Assembly: GCF_030519355.1 (NCBI RefSeq)
Contig: NZ_JAUMKC010000016.1
Span: 62,001-126,000, forward strand
Origin: Mucilaginibacter sp. L3T2-6
GTDB lineage: Bacteria > Bacteroidota > Bacteroidia > Sphingobacteriales > Sphingobacteriaceae
Reading direction: 5' to 3'
DNA: 64,000 bases
The position numbers and the translations under genes were made by a program. The notes beneath the pieces are model-generated. The model worked only from the letters and a program-made list of their open reading frames with translations, was not told the origin of the DNA and searched no databases. The first letter of the stretch is position 1. Each line of letters opens with the position of its first letter. This document shows positions 16,048 through 24,721 of the stretch, piece by piece.

Positions 16048-16905
16048 ATGAATCCAAAAGCCAGCCTCGTTATAGGCATCCTTTGCATATCCTTTTCGCC
16101 CATATTTGTAAAGCTTACCGACGCTTCACCCATTACCTCCGGGTTTTACCGCATTTTCATTGCCTGGCTTTGCTTGTTGCCCTATTGCGTCGCTAATAAA
16201 AGTTTAAGGATCGCGCGAAGAGATCTGATAGTAGCTCTTATTGGCGGTATTATTTTCGCATCGGATATTGCGGTCTGGAACCTGTCGCTCATTAAAATAT
16301 CGGCGACGGTATCAACACTCATCGCTAACCTTGCACCGGTGTGGGTAGGGCTGATCACCTGGATTTTATTTAAGAAACAAGCCGGCAAGTTGTTCTGGAT
16401 TGGAACTGGTCTGGCGATAGCCGGCATGGTGATACTGGTTGGTTATAAGCATTTGTTGTCGCTGCAGTTTAACATAGGTATTCCTCTGGCCCTACTGGCA
16501 AGTTTGTTTTATGCCATTTACATCATTATAACTCGCGGCATTCTGCAAAACATCAGCACCATAACCTTTATGTTTTACAATATGCTTGCCGGTAGTATTT
16601 TTCTGCTTATTGTAAATTTGGTAATGGGTGTTGAGATGATTCATTTCCCGGTGTCAGGCTGGCTGTGTTTCCTGGGAATGGGGTTGTTATGCCAGCTGGC
16701 CGGTTGGTTAACGATCAATCATTCCCTGCGTTTTTTGGAATCCACAAAGGTATCTATTGCATTATTGAGCCAAACTGTAATAGCCGGCTTTTTGGCGATC
16801 TGGTTCTTAAAGGAGACATTGGAAATAAATGAGATTATTGGCAGCGCTGTTGTATTGGCGGGTATCGCCGTAACATTTTTGAAGAAGAGAAATGTGGCAG
16901 TGTAA
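16048..16905 (+). CDS. EamA-family (drug/metabolite) transporter
   Basis: The 285-aa protein has about ten transmembrane helices in two EamA repeats: the first opens SLVIGILCISFSPIFVKLTD and carries SGFYRIFIAW, the second begins GIPLALLASLFYAIYIII and ends with ALLSQTVIAGFLAIWFLKET. This 10-TMS layout is typical of DMT-superfamily permeases such as RhaT/YdcZ relatives; the substrate (often an amino acid or a metabolite) is not predictable. I used ATG 16048, as the upstream in-frame TTG lies inside the -7 box. Confidence 0.9.
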   Translation: MNPKASLVIGILCISFSPIFVKLTDASPITSGFYRIFIAWLCLLPYCVANKSLRIARRDLIVALIGGIIFASDIAVWNLSLIKISATVSTLIANLAPVWVGLITWILFKKQAGKLFWIGTGLAIAGMVILVGYKHLLSLQFNIGIPLALLASLFYAIYIIITRGILQNISTITFMFYNMLAGSIFLLIVNLVMGVEMIHFPVSGWLCFLGMGLLCQLAGWLTINHSLRFLESTKVSIALLSQTVIAGFLAIWFLKETLEINEIIGSAVVLAGIAVTFLKKRNVAV

Positions 16906-16983
16906 TTTTAGATATAATATTCATAAAATGGGGGCGCTCATTGCAGTTAACTGTGATCATAGTGCTGCCAAAAAACATCGTGC

Positions 16984-17718
16984 CTAGCGCGGCGCATCCC
17001 GGACTGGATTGCCTGCGTTAATATGGAGTTTCTTAAAAAGGTGCTCCCGGTAATTAGCCCCTATTGGTATTTCGGCATTGTTTAATTCAATAATATTGCC
17101 CTTAACTGCTGCTATCTTTTCCATATTTACGATATATGAACGGTGTACCCTGAAGAATTTGTTCTGCGGCAGCATATCTTCCAATATCTTAAGATGCAGA
17201 CTGGCCAACAGCCGCTTATTATCAATATATACCGAGCAAAAATCACGTTCAGCCTGTATGTAGCTGATCTCGCTATGGTTTACACGGATCAGCTTGCTGC
17301 CTTGCCTGATAAAGAGGTAATCGGGTACATCCTCCTTTTTACCTGGCAACTGCGTATGGTTTTGCATCCGCTCCATAGCTTTCTGCACTGCCTGGTAAAA
17401 ACGTTCAAACACAATGGGCTTTAGCAGATAATCGACCGAATTCAGATCGAAACCTTCTACAGCATATTGCGAATAGGCAGTTGTAAACACCACCAGGGGC
17501 GGTTTCCTTAGCGAGCGCAGAAACTCTGTACCGCTGATAACCGGCATCTGAATATCCAGGAAAACCAGATCGACGGCGTATTCGTGTAAGCCTTCATAGG
17601 CCTCAGCTGCATTAATACAGCTTTTTACCAGCGAAACTTCCGGGATTCGATCGATATAAGTTTTCAGGATATCTCTTGCTATCGGCTCGTCATCAACTAT
17701 CATGCATTTTATTTTCAT
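16984..17718 (-). CDS. LytTR-family response regulator
   Basis: The 244-aa protein has a receiver domain (MIVDDEPIARDIL, phospho-acceptor in LVFLDIQMPVISG, then TTAYSQYAVEGFDL) and a LytTR DNA-binding domain from about residue 130 (SEISYIQAERDFCSVYI, NKFFRVHRSYIVN, IPIGANYREHL). It follows the sensor kinase gene with a 4-bp overlap, forming a two-component system of the LytS/LytR (YehU/YehT) type. Its targets cannot be inferred here. Confidence 0.93.
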   Translation of the reverse strand: MKIKCMIVDDEPIARDILKTYIDRIPEVSLVKSCINAAEAYEGLHEYAVDLVFLDIQMPVISGTEFLRSLRKPPLVVFTTAYSQYAVEGFDLNSVDYLLKPIVFERFYQAVQKAMERMQNHTQLPGKKEDVPDYLFIRQGSKLIRVNHSEISYIQAERDFCSVYIDNKRLLASLHLKILEDMLPQNKFFRVHRSYIVNMEKIAAVKGNIIELNNAEIPIGANYREHLFKKLHINAGNPVRDAPR

Positions 17719-18827
17719 ACTAACTGTATTGTTAAATCCGCTGAATAAGTTGGTCCAGTTATCGAAGACTCGTATGAGTAGTCCTCCGGGTAGTAAAGCC
17801 GCAATCTTTTCTCAAGATTTTTTAAACCGATGCCGCCGTGCCTGGAGCCGCTCCGTTGCCGGTCAATATCGTTTTCAACCGTAAAGCGAAGCCGTCCATT
17901 CAATATGTCAAAAAAAATACTGATAAGCGACCCTGGTTCGTCCGGACTAAACTTAAATGCGTTCTCTATAAGCGGAATCAGCAACAATGGCGCTATTTCA
18001 TAACCTGTATCATCCATGCTGCAATCGAAAACCACTTTTGTAAAATTCAATCTTACTTTTTCCAACTCAATATAATCATTGATTAATTTAACCTCTTTTG
18101 TTACCGGCATGCTATCTTCGTTCGAGTCATACAGTATATAGCGCAGCAGTTCAGAAAGACGCGATACAAGATTGGCGGATCGGTCTTTATCACCACTCAT
18201 GATCAGGCCATAAATGTTATTCATGGTGTTGAATAAAAAATGAGGGTTTAGTTGTGCCTTAAGAAAATTAAATTCCAGTTGAATATTTTCTTTTGCAAGC
18301 TTTAAGCTATCTATACTGCTGCGGTAGGCATTTACAGCGATTTTAATACATAAAGGAATAAAAAGCGTCAATATCAGCGAAAATGGCGTCCCAAAACTCA
18401 ATAAGCGCTTCAGCACAATGCTGGTAATATCCGACCGGATTAAACTGTAATAACCAGGCTGATGCTTTGCTAAGGTAATCATACAGTCCGGGCAGGCTTT
18501 TAACAAAATGCGTTCCGTGATGGTGTCAGCTATTGTATAAAGTATCAATAGTATAATTAGTAAAGCAAAAGTTTTAGCATACTTTTTTTTACGAAGAAGA
18601 TGCTTCCAAAGAACCCCAGTCAGCACATAGTAAAAAGCAGCCACAAGGCCTGTGCTGAATAAACTCAACAGGGCCAATGTTGGTGGAGGAAAACCGCTGT
18701 AAACATTAAATGTGATCAAGGTAAGGTAAAACCGCAGCACAAACAGCAATCCCCAAAAAGCCGCGTGCAGGGCAATCCGGGCCAGCGTTTTCGGGTATAA
18801 CAAATCGGTGATCTTAATTATTGGCAT
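17715..18827 (-). CDS. LytS/YehU-type sensor histidine kinase
   Basis: The membrane sensor has several N-terminal hydrophobic segments (about 130 residues), a HisKA_7TM-like region, then the His_kinase (PF06580) signature FLKAQLNPHFLFNTMNNIYGLI with the His in NPHF. A HATPase follows (LIPLIENAFKFSPD, GGIGLKNLEKRLRLYY). I chose ATG 18827 (MPIIKITDLLYPK, 370 aa). The frame runs on to an ATG at 18896, adding 23 residues of unlikely composition. It is coupled to the LytTR regulator by a 4-bp overlap. Confidence 0.9.
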   Translation of the reverse strand: MPIIKITDLLYPKTLARIALHAAFWGLLFVLRFYLTLITFNVYSGFPPPTLALLSLFSTGLVAAFYYVLTGVLWKHLLRKKKYAKTFALLIILLILYTIADTITERILLKACPDCMITLAKHQPGYYSLIRSDITSIVLKRLLSFGTPFSLILTLFIPLCIKIAVNAYRSSIDSLKLAKENIQLEFNFLKAQLNPHFLFNTMNNIYGLIMSGDKDRSANLVSRLSELLRYILYDSNEDSMPVTKEVKLINDYIELEKVRLNFTKVVFDCSMDDTGYEIAPLLLIPLIENAFKFSPDEPGSLISIFFDILNGRLRFTVENDIDRQRSGSRHGGIGLKNLEKRLRLYYPEDYSYESSITGPTYSADLTIQLV

Positions 18828-19088
18828 AAGTAAATTTGCCACTTTATGTTTATTACACCAATAAAAAAACGACGAACGTAACAAAAACGCCTGCAAACAA
18901 ACGGTTCATGCCCATAGTAAAACGTTCAGAATTGTGGTATCAAAAGATAAACGAAATGCCGGACTGCTCTTATGTTAAGGCACAAATGCGCAAACATGAG
19001 CACAGTGCCTGTGGCCAAAAAAGGTAAAAACTCAGTTAGTGCAACAATCCGTCTTATCGCACCGGTTCATCGTGATAGAAGTAATTAT

Positions 19089-19487
19089 TTAACTCAACTC
19101 GGGATGATAGCGTAGACCGGGTGTAAGAAAATACAGGAGCAGCATGCGGGAATAACGGTAATTAAAGGGGGAAAGAATTGTTACGAAACTTAGCATGATT
19201 ACCAGGTAAAGCCAGGGATTATTGCTTCCGGTCAACACGGCAATCGCCACAGCGGAAGTAATAAGTTCTGCAACAACAAAAGCGTAACCTACATACATGG
19301 CTGCATAAAAATAGCCTGGTTCTTTTTCGTAAACCAACCCGCAATGGGCGCATTGTTTACGTATTTTGTTATCGAAAAACCTGTATGGGCCGTGCTCATA
19401 TACCTTACCGACCCGGCATTTCGGACATTTGTAGCTTATTAATGCAGGTAATAAGGGAATGTACCTGGGGGATCTGTTAGCTTCCAT
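19089..19487 (-). CDS. DUF983 membrane protein with zinc ribbon
   Basis: The 132-residue protein has a Cys4 zinc ribbon, CPKCRVGKVYEHGPY then QCAHCGLVYEKEPGYFYAAM, followed by two hydrophobic helices, the pattern of DUF983 proteins. Its function is unknown, though some members sit near cytochrome oxidase assembly genes. Its promoter is excellent: a minus-strand TATTTTTG at 19506-19513 with a Crp-type palindrome 21 bp upstream. I therefore place it in the same regulon as the efflux and sulfur genes to its right. Confidence 0.85.
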   Translation of the reverse strand: MEANRSPRYIPLLPALISYKCPKCRVGKVYEHGPYRFFDNKIRKQCAHCGLVYEKEPGYFYAAMYVGYAFVVAELITSAVAIAVLTGSNNPWLYLVIMLSFVTILSPFNYRYSRMLLLYFLTPGLRYHPELS

Positions 19488-19505
19488 ACTTTCTGACTTT
19501 TGCTA

Positions 19506-19550
19506 CAAAAATAAAAATATGGTTTTTCCTGATTGGTGACAATTGTCACC
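19506..19550 (-). promoter_or_regulatory. Crp-type operator (perfect palindrome) and -7 box between DUF983 and TlpA genes
   Basis: GGTGACAATTGTCACC (19535-19550) is a 16-bp perfect palindrome containing GTGA-N6-TCAC. On the minus strand a perfect -7 box TATTTTTG (19506-19513) lies 21 bp away, toward DUF983. On the plus strand a weaker TAATTTAG (19573-19580) lies 22 bp away, toward the TlpA-like gene, so the site may serve both. This is the strongest of five related sites. Confidence 0.75.
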
Positions 19551-19667
19551 TTTTTTAATGCGGTTGCAATGGTAATTTAGAGCCTCCATGCATACTGGTC
19601 ATCTATTAACGCCCGGTTGGACCCCTTGCTTTAGAATGTTTATCTTAATTGCAATAAAGAATAAGAT

Positions 19668-20258
19668 ATGAACAGGTTAAAATTGTTACTAACCCGGAAG
19701 AATGTGGCTAACTTAGTGATGGTGCTGATTGCAATTGTCCTTATAGTCAGTCCGCAGGCAAAAGCAATACTGATAATGGGTATGTTGAAGCTGGGATTGA
19801 TGCGCGCCCCTACCGAAAGCACCGCTCCGGCAAAAACAGCACCGGCATTAAATATTTTGTTGCGTTCAGCAGACGGGGAAATTCTGCAAACGAGCCAGCA
19901 GCAGGGTAAAGTATTGATAGTTAATTTCTGGGCAACCTGGTGCCCTCCCTGCATAGCCGAAATGCCCTCAATCGATAAAATGTCCCGCCATTACCAGAAC
20001 AATGCGGGTATAATGGTGCTGCCCGTAGACGTGGATGGCAATTTATCCCGGTCATCGGCATTTATGAAGGATCATCATTACGGCCTCCCGGTTTACCAGG
20101 TTGATACAGGGTTGCCGGAGGGTGTGTTTTCTGGCTCCATCCCAACCACCCTTATTATTAATAAGCATGGACAAATAGTTGCCAGGCATGAAGGCGCCGC
20201 CGATTATTCGGATAAGGCGTTTTACGATTATTTAAATAAGCTGTTGCAGGCTCCGTGA
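19668..20258 (+). CDS. TlpA-like membrane-anchored thioredoxin
   Basis: The 196-aa protein has an N-terminal hydrophobic anchor (about residues 14-37) and an extracytoplasmic thioredoxin fold with active site FWATWCPPCIAEMPS. The cis-Pro region is SIPTTLIINKHGQIV. TlpA/ResA proteins reduce disulfides in the envelope, for instance in cytochrome c or oxidase maturation. Divergent from DUF983 across the palindromic operator. It precedes the Crp/Fnr gene with 82 bp between, and probably belongs to the same thiol/sulfur programme (inference from context). Confidence 0.9.
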   Translation: MNRLKLLLTRKNVANLVMVLIAIVLIVSPQAKAILIMGMLKLGLMRAPTESTAPAKTAPALNILLRSADGEILQTSQQQGKVLIVNFWATWCPPCIAEMPSIDKMSRHYQNNAGIMVLPVDVDGNLSRSSAFMKDHHYGLPVYQVDTGLPEGVFSGSIPTTLIINKHGQIVARHEGAADYSDKAFYDYLNKLLQAP

Positions 20259-20313
20259 CTGGCCAATAATAGGCTAACGTCTGTGAGGCATGGGCCCATC
20301 CCGTCTTTTTTGT

Positions 20314-20321
20314 TATTTTTG
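20314..20321 (+). promoter_or_regulatory. -7 box of the Crp/Fnr regulator gene
   Basis: TATTTTTG matches TAnnTTTG and leaves a 19-nt leader to the ATG at 20341. No GTGA-N6-TCAC site is seen here, so the regulator does not appear to control itself through this motif. Confidence 0.6.
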
Positions 20322-20340
20322 TGCTGTAAACTCCCCGCCT

Positions 20341-20976
20341 ATGTCAGCCATATCCAACCTGCTTCATGATCATTTTCCGGAACTGGATAGCCAGCTTAAA
20401 GAATTTATTGCCAATGTGGCTGCCGTAAAAGCCATTCCTGCCGGCACTGCAGTGATGCGCAGCGGTCAGTATCTAAAAAACACAATGCTGATTGCTGAAG
20501 GACGTATTAAAATATACAGGGAAGGCGATGACGGGAACGAGTTTTTCATGTACTACCTGGAGCCGGGGGATGCCTGTGCGCTGTCGATGATCTGCGCTGC
20601 TACGGCCAGGGAAAGTGAGATAATGGCCAGGGCGGTCGAAGATTCTACTATCATCATGATACCGGTTCAGTATATGGAAGAGCTGATGAAAAATTACAAA
20701 AGCTGGTACCGGTTTGTTGTGGAAACTTACCGGCACCGCTTTGAAGAACTGCTGGAAGTGCTGGATAGCGTGGTATTTAAAAACATGGATGAGCGGCTGG
20801 AGATTTATCTTAAAAATCAATTCAGGCTGCTTGGCGCCAACGAGTTAAAGGTTACCCATCAACAGATCGCATCAGACCTGAACACTTCGCGCGAAGTGGT
20901 TACCCGGCTGCTTAAAAAAATGGAGCAGCGTGGCGACATTAAGATTCACCGTTCCCATATCGAACGAATAGCTTAA
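20341..20976 (+). CDS. Crp/Fnr-family transcriptional regulator
   Basis: The 211-aa protein has a cyclic-nucleotide-binding-like beta-roll (about residues 20-120, with LIAEGRIKIYREGDDGNE and FMYYLEPGDACALSM), a dimer helix, and a winged HTH (VTHQQIASDLNTSREVVTRLL). The recognition helix has R184, E185 and R189, aligning with E. coli CRP R180, E181 and R185, which read GTGA. Exactly this half-site recurs in five promoters of this region. It lacks the FNR-type N-terminal Cys cluster but has C79 and C85, which might sense thiol stress. ATG 20341 was chosen over an upstream frame start at 20290, which precedes the -7 box. Its stop overlaps the convergent DUF2892 gene by 4 bp. Confidence 0.92.
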   Translation: MSAISNLLHDHFPELDSQLKEFIANVAAVKAIPAGTAVMRSGQYLKNTMLIAEGRIKIYREGDDGNEFFMYYLEPGDACALSMICAATARESEIMARAVEDSTIIMIPVQYMEELMKNYKSWYRFVVETYRHRFEELLEVLDSVVFKNMDERLEIYLKNQFRLLGANELKVTHQQIASDLNTSREVVTRLLKKMEQRGDIKIHRSHIERIA

Positions 20977-21173
20977 CGTTTTCGTGCAGGATTATCAACA
21001 CCAGCCCATTCTAATATCTTTTCGAGCGGGCAAAAACGCGTAAGCGAGGACTGCACCAAATTTACGCCAACAAATGCGCCCAGTAACATCCAATATGGAC
21101 CAACTAACCAGGTAAGCAGCAAGCTAACCAGTACCAACGTACCGGCAACAGCTCTAATAATTCTTTCTTTCAT
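20973..21173 (-). CDS. DUF2892 (YgaP-like) inner membrane protein, copy 1
   Basis: This 66-aa protein has two short hydrophobic helices and the motif TRFCPLEKIL, typical of DUF2892 proteins, which are found alone or fused to rhodanese (as in YgaP). It is the last gene of the TolC-adaptor-RND-PII-like-DUF2892 transcription unit, 14 bp after the PII-like gene. Function unknown, but its repeated association with rhodaneses points to handling of reactive sulfur. Confidence 0.82.
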   Translation of the reverse strand: MKERIIRAVAGTLVLVSLLLTWLVGPYWMLLGAFVGVNLVQSSLTRFCPLEKILEWAGVDNPARKR

Positions 21174-21187
21174 CGTAATAAATTTTA

Positions 21188-21496
21188 TTAGATATAAGCT
21201 TCAACAGGCATCACAAAACCCCTTAAAGGGAAGCCATTATTTCTCAGTTCATTATCCCGGGCTATAAGGTCGAGTGCATCCGACGCCTGGCTGGCTCCGG
21301 TGAAGCTGAAACCAATTACCGCCTCTGCATTACTCCCTCCTGCGGCAAACCAATCGCCGGTAAGCGGCTCTTTAAAGTCAGGTCGCTCGCCAATGGCATC
21401 GACCAGACTAAATACGTTTATACCTGCTTTTTTTAATAACCCCGTTATATGTGCAGCATCCTCCCTGATGCCCAGCACAACCAATACTTTCATCAT
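21188..21496 (-). CDS. PII-like small protein of the RND operon
   Basis: The 102-aa protein begins MMKVLVVLGIREDAAHITGL and resembles the PII-like proteins encoded after CzcA/AcrB-type pumps in many genomes (a ferredoxin-like fold, as in DUF3240). It starts one base after the RND stop. I identify it by size, opening strand-helix pattern and position, not by a firm motif. It may sense a ligand and modulate the pump. Confidence 0.65.
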   Translation of the reverse strand: MMKVLVVLGIREDAAHITGLLKKAGINVFSLVDAIGERPDFKEPLTGDWFAAGGSNAEAVIGFSFTGASQASDALDLIARDNELRNNGFPLRGFVMPVEAYI

Positions 21497-21497
21497 A

Positions 21498-24400
21498 TCA
21501 AACTTTGGTTAATTGCTTTTTCCTCATCATTTTAAAATACAGTAGCGGCACCACCAACAGGGTCAGAAAAGTGGAAGTGATTGTTCCTCCCATCAGTGAA
21601 ATAGCGAGGCCCTGGAAAATTGGGTCGAACAAAATCACGATAGCGCCCAACGCCACAGCCCCTGCGGTTAGCAGGATTGGGGTCGTTCGCACGGCCCCGG
21701 CCTCAATGATAGCCTGTTTGAGGGGAATGCCTTCCCTGAGCCTGATATTTATGAAATCGATCAGCAAAACCGAGTTGCGCACCATTACTCCGGCCAAAGC
21801 AATAAAACCTATCATGGAAGTGGCTGTAAAGAATGCGCCCATCAGCCAGTGCCCAACTATGATCCCGATAAGCGAGAGCGGGATAGCCGCCAGCATGATA
21901 AGGGGAACGGTAAAGTTTTGAAACCAGCCAACTATCAGCATGTAGATGATAATAATTACCACCAGAAACGCAATACCCAGGTCACGAAATACTTCGAAGG
22001 TAATCTGCCATTCGCCGTCCCATTTCAGCGAGAAATTATCTTCAAATGAAGGTTGCTTAGTGTATTCTTCGGTTAACGTATATCCACTGGGCAGCTTTAC
22101 CTCTTTCAGCCGGTCAGAAATATCACTCATGGCATAAGAAGGGCTTTCAAGCTTACCGGCCATGTCGGCTGTTACATATACCACGCGCTTTTGGTTTTTA
22201 CGGTAAATGGCTTTTTCTTTTATCTCGTTTACTACCGTAACCACGCTACCTACGGGCACCGGGGCACCCTGCTGGTTAATTATCTTGAGCCCAAGCAGAT
22301 CATTAACATTTGTTTTGCTGCCGTCGCCTAACTGCAGCGAGATGTTTACCGGCTCTACTGTGTTATCTGTATGTAATATACCCGCGCTCTGTGCCCCCAG
22401 CGCAGCATTCATGGTAGCTGCCACTTGTGCCGGGGCTATACCCAGCCTCATAGCTTTGTCCTTATCCACCACAAGGCGGTAACCAGGCTGGTCATGCTCT
22501 ACACGCCAGTCTACGTCTACCACGTCGGGTGTTTTTTGCATGAGGGCTTTAATCTGCCTTGCTACGGCAATCTGCTGGTTGTAGTCCGGCCCGTATATCT
22601 CGGCAACCATTGTCGATAGTACCGGCGGTCCCGGCGGCACTTCTACCATCTTCACATTCGCATTATATTTACGACCTATGGCCTGCACCGCATCACGCAT
22701 ACTTTTTACTATAGCGTGGCTTTGCAGGCTGCGATGTTCCTTATCAACCAGGTTTACCTGTACATCTGCCACGTTGTCGCCGCGCCGCAAGTCATAATGC
22801 CGTACCAGGCCGTTAAAGCTGATCGGCGCCGCTGTGCCGATATATTCCTGGTAATTAACAACCAAAGGCTGTTTGGCTATGTAGGCAGCAATCTCGCGGG
22901 TTACGGCGGCTGTTCGTTCAAGTGTTGTGCCTTCGGGCATATCAATCACTGCCTGAAACTCGTTCTTATTATCAAACGGAAGCATTTTTACCGCCACCGC
23001 TTTGGTATAGAACATAGATATCGATGCAAACAGAACAACTACTGTACCCATAATAAAGGCCCAGCGCTTCCAGCGTATTTCAAGCATGGGATTAATAAAG
23101 CGGTAGTAGATGCGGTAAATGCCCGTCTGCTCCAATTCTACCGGCGGCTTTTCTTTACCTGGCTTTTCCTTTTCACGCAGGAATATATAGCCGAGGTAAG
23201 GCGTAAGTGTCAGCGCCACTATCAGCGAGAGCAGCATGGCAATGGATGCGCCAATGGGCATCGGGCTCATATAAGGCCCCATTAGTCCGGATACAAACGC
23301 CATCGGCAATACAGCCGCAATTACTGTAAAAGTTGCCAGAATGGTAGGATTACCCACTTCATTAATGGCATAAAGGGCTGCCTGCAAAAATGGCAACCGC
23401 TTCATTTTAAAATGCCGGTGCATATTTTCGGCGATAATGATGGAGTCGTCTACCACAATCCCGGTGATGAATACCAGGGCAAAAAGGGTGATACGGTTAA
23501 GCGTATAATGCAGAAAATAATAAGCAAAAAGCGTTAGCGCAAAGGTGACGGGGACTGAAAGGAATACCACCAGTCCGCCGCGCCAGCCCATAGCCAGCAT
23601 CACGAAAAGCGTAACCACCACAATGGCGATAAAAAGATGAAGCAGCAATTCGCTTACCTTGGCCGATGCGGTTTCACCGTAATTCCGGGTAGTAGCAACC
23701 TGTACATCAGCAGGGATTACCGTCTTTTTCAGGTGTTCAATCTTGTTTAGTATCGTTTCGGAAATGCGCATGGCATCAGCGCCTTTTTTCTTTGCGATTG
23801 AGAGTGTAACAGCCGGGAAATCGGCCCCTTTTATTTTCGAGGTATCTGCAGCGCCCTTGCCGAAATAAACATACTGGCTCGGTGTTTCGGGCCCGTCTGT
23901 TATTGTGGCTACCTGTTTTAAGTAAACCGGCTGCTGACCATTTGTGCCAACTATAATATCTGCCACCTCATCTGCGGTGTGCAGAAAGTTACCGGTCTCC
24001 ACGGCAAAGGCTGTATCGTTTTTATACAAATTCCCCGCGGGCAACTGTACATTATTCGCCTGTAACTGGCGGGCAACAGAAAGAAAATCGACACGGTTGC
24101 CCGCCATTTTGGCTTTATCCAGTACAACTTTTACCAGGCGGCTGCGGCCGCCAATAATGTTTACGGCTGCAACATCCGGTATTTTCTTAATTTCACTGCT
24201 TAATACCTCGCTTATCTGCCGAAGGCGGTAGTCATCATATTGTTTACCCCATACGGTAAGGCCAAGCACCGGTACATCGTCAATGGCCCGGCTTTTAATT
24301 AACGGCATGGTCACCCCCTGCGGCATTTTGTCCATATTCTTCAACAACTCGCTGTATAGCTTTACCATTGATCGCTCTACATCTTCGCCTACATAAAACT

Positions 24401-24695
24401 GAACGATAAGCATAGCCTGCCCCTGCATGGTTGTAGAGTATACATACTCTACACCTTTAATATTGGCAACTATTTTTTCCATTGGGGCTGTCACCCTTGT
24501 TTCAACCTCCTTGGGCTGGGCCCCGGGGTAACCGATCATAATATCAGCCATCGGCACCTCTATCTGTGGCTCCTCTTCGCGCGGCATCAGAAACGTACTG
24601 TAGGCGCCGATCAGCAAAAAGGCGATCATCAGCAGTATAGTAAGCTTTGAAGTAATAAATGCTTTGGCAATGTTGCCGGCAAATCCTTTTTCCAT
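21498..24695 (-). CDS. RND efflux transporter permease (AcrB/CusA superfamily)
   Basis: The 1065-aa proton-driven pump has 12 predicted helices and two large periplasmic loops. It opens MEKGFAGNIAKAFITSKLTI, then has PREEEPQIEVPMADIMIGYP and the family signature GAQPKEVETRVTAPMEKI. The helix-4 proton relay is seen as VFITGIVVDDSIIIAENMHR, with the DD pair. It lies in an operon behind the periplasmic adaptor and TolC genes. Substrate is not certain. Its shared regulation with persulfide-handling genes suggests export of a sulfur species or of a thiol-reactive compound (inference). Nothing points to the metal-specific CusA/CzcA charged residues. Confidence 0.93.
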   Translation of the reverse strand: MEKGFAGNIAKAFITSKLTILLMIAFLLIGAYSTFLMPREEEPQIEVPMADIMIGYPGAQPKEVETRVTAPMEKIVANIKGVEYVYSTTMQGQAMLIVQFYVGEDVERSMVKLYSELLKNMDKMPQGVTMPLIKSRAIDDVPVLGLTVWGKQYDDYRLRQISEVLSSEIKKIPDVAAVNIIGGRSRLVKVVLDKAKMAGNRVDFLSVARQLQANNVQLPAGNLYKNDTAFAVETGNFLHTADEVADIIVGTNGQQPVYLKQVATITDGPETPSQYVYFGKGAADTSKIKGADFPAVTLSIAKKKGADAMRISETILNKIEHLKKTVIPADVQVATTRNYGETASAKVSELLLHLFIAIVVVTLFVMLAMGWRGGLVVFLSVPVTFALTLFAYYFLHYTLNRITLFALVFITGIVVDDSIIIAENMHRHFKMKRLPFLQAALYAINEVGNPTILATFTVIAAVLPMAFVSGLMGPYMSPMPIGASIAMLLSLIVALTLTPYLGYIFLREKEKPGKEKPPVELEQTGIYRIYYRFINPMLEIRWKRWAFIMGTVVVLFASISMFYTKAVAVKMLPFDNKNEFQAVIDMPEGTTLERTAAVTREIAAYIAKQPLVVNYQEYIGTAAPISFNGLVRHYDLRRGDNVADVQVNLVDKEHRSLQSHAIVKSMRDAVQAIGRKYNANVKMVEVPPGPPVLSTMVAEIYGPDYNQQIAVARQIKALMQKTPDVVDVDWRVEHDQPGYRLVVDKDKAMRLGIAPAQVAATMNAALGAQSAGILHTDNTVEPVNISLQLGDGSKTNVNDLLGLKIINQQGAPVPVGSVVTVVNEIKEKAIYRKNQKRVVYVTADMAGKLESPSYAMSDISDRLKEVKLPSGYTLTEEYTKQPSFEDNFSLKWDGEWQITFEVFRDLGIAFLVVIIIIYMLIVGWFQNFTVPLIMLAAIPLSLIGIIVGHWLMGAFFTATSMIGFIALAGVMVRNSVLLIDFINIRLREGIPLKQAIIEAGAVRTTPILLTAGAVALGAIVILFDPIFQGLAISLMGGTITSTFLTLLVVPLLYFKMMRKKQLTKV

Positions 24696-24721
24696 TTTTG
24701 TTCAGTTAATGCTGATGAAAC

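Noticed and set aside
18836-19027. 63-codon frame between the sensor kinase and DUF983
   Set aside because: No motif or promoter box, and it lies over the upstream region of the kinase.
22716-23285. 189-codon frame opposite the RND pump gene
   Set aside because: Antisense shadow; the pump frame is unmistakable by its family motifs.
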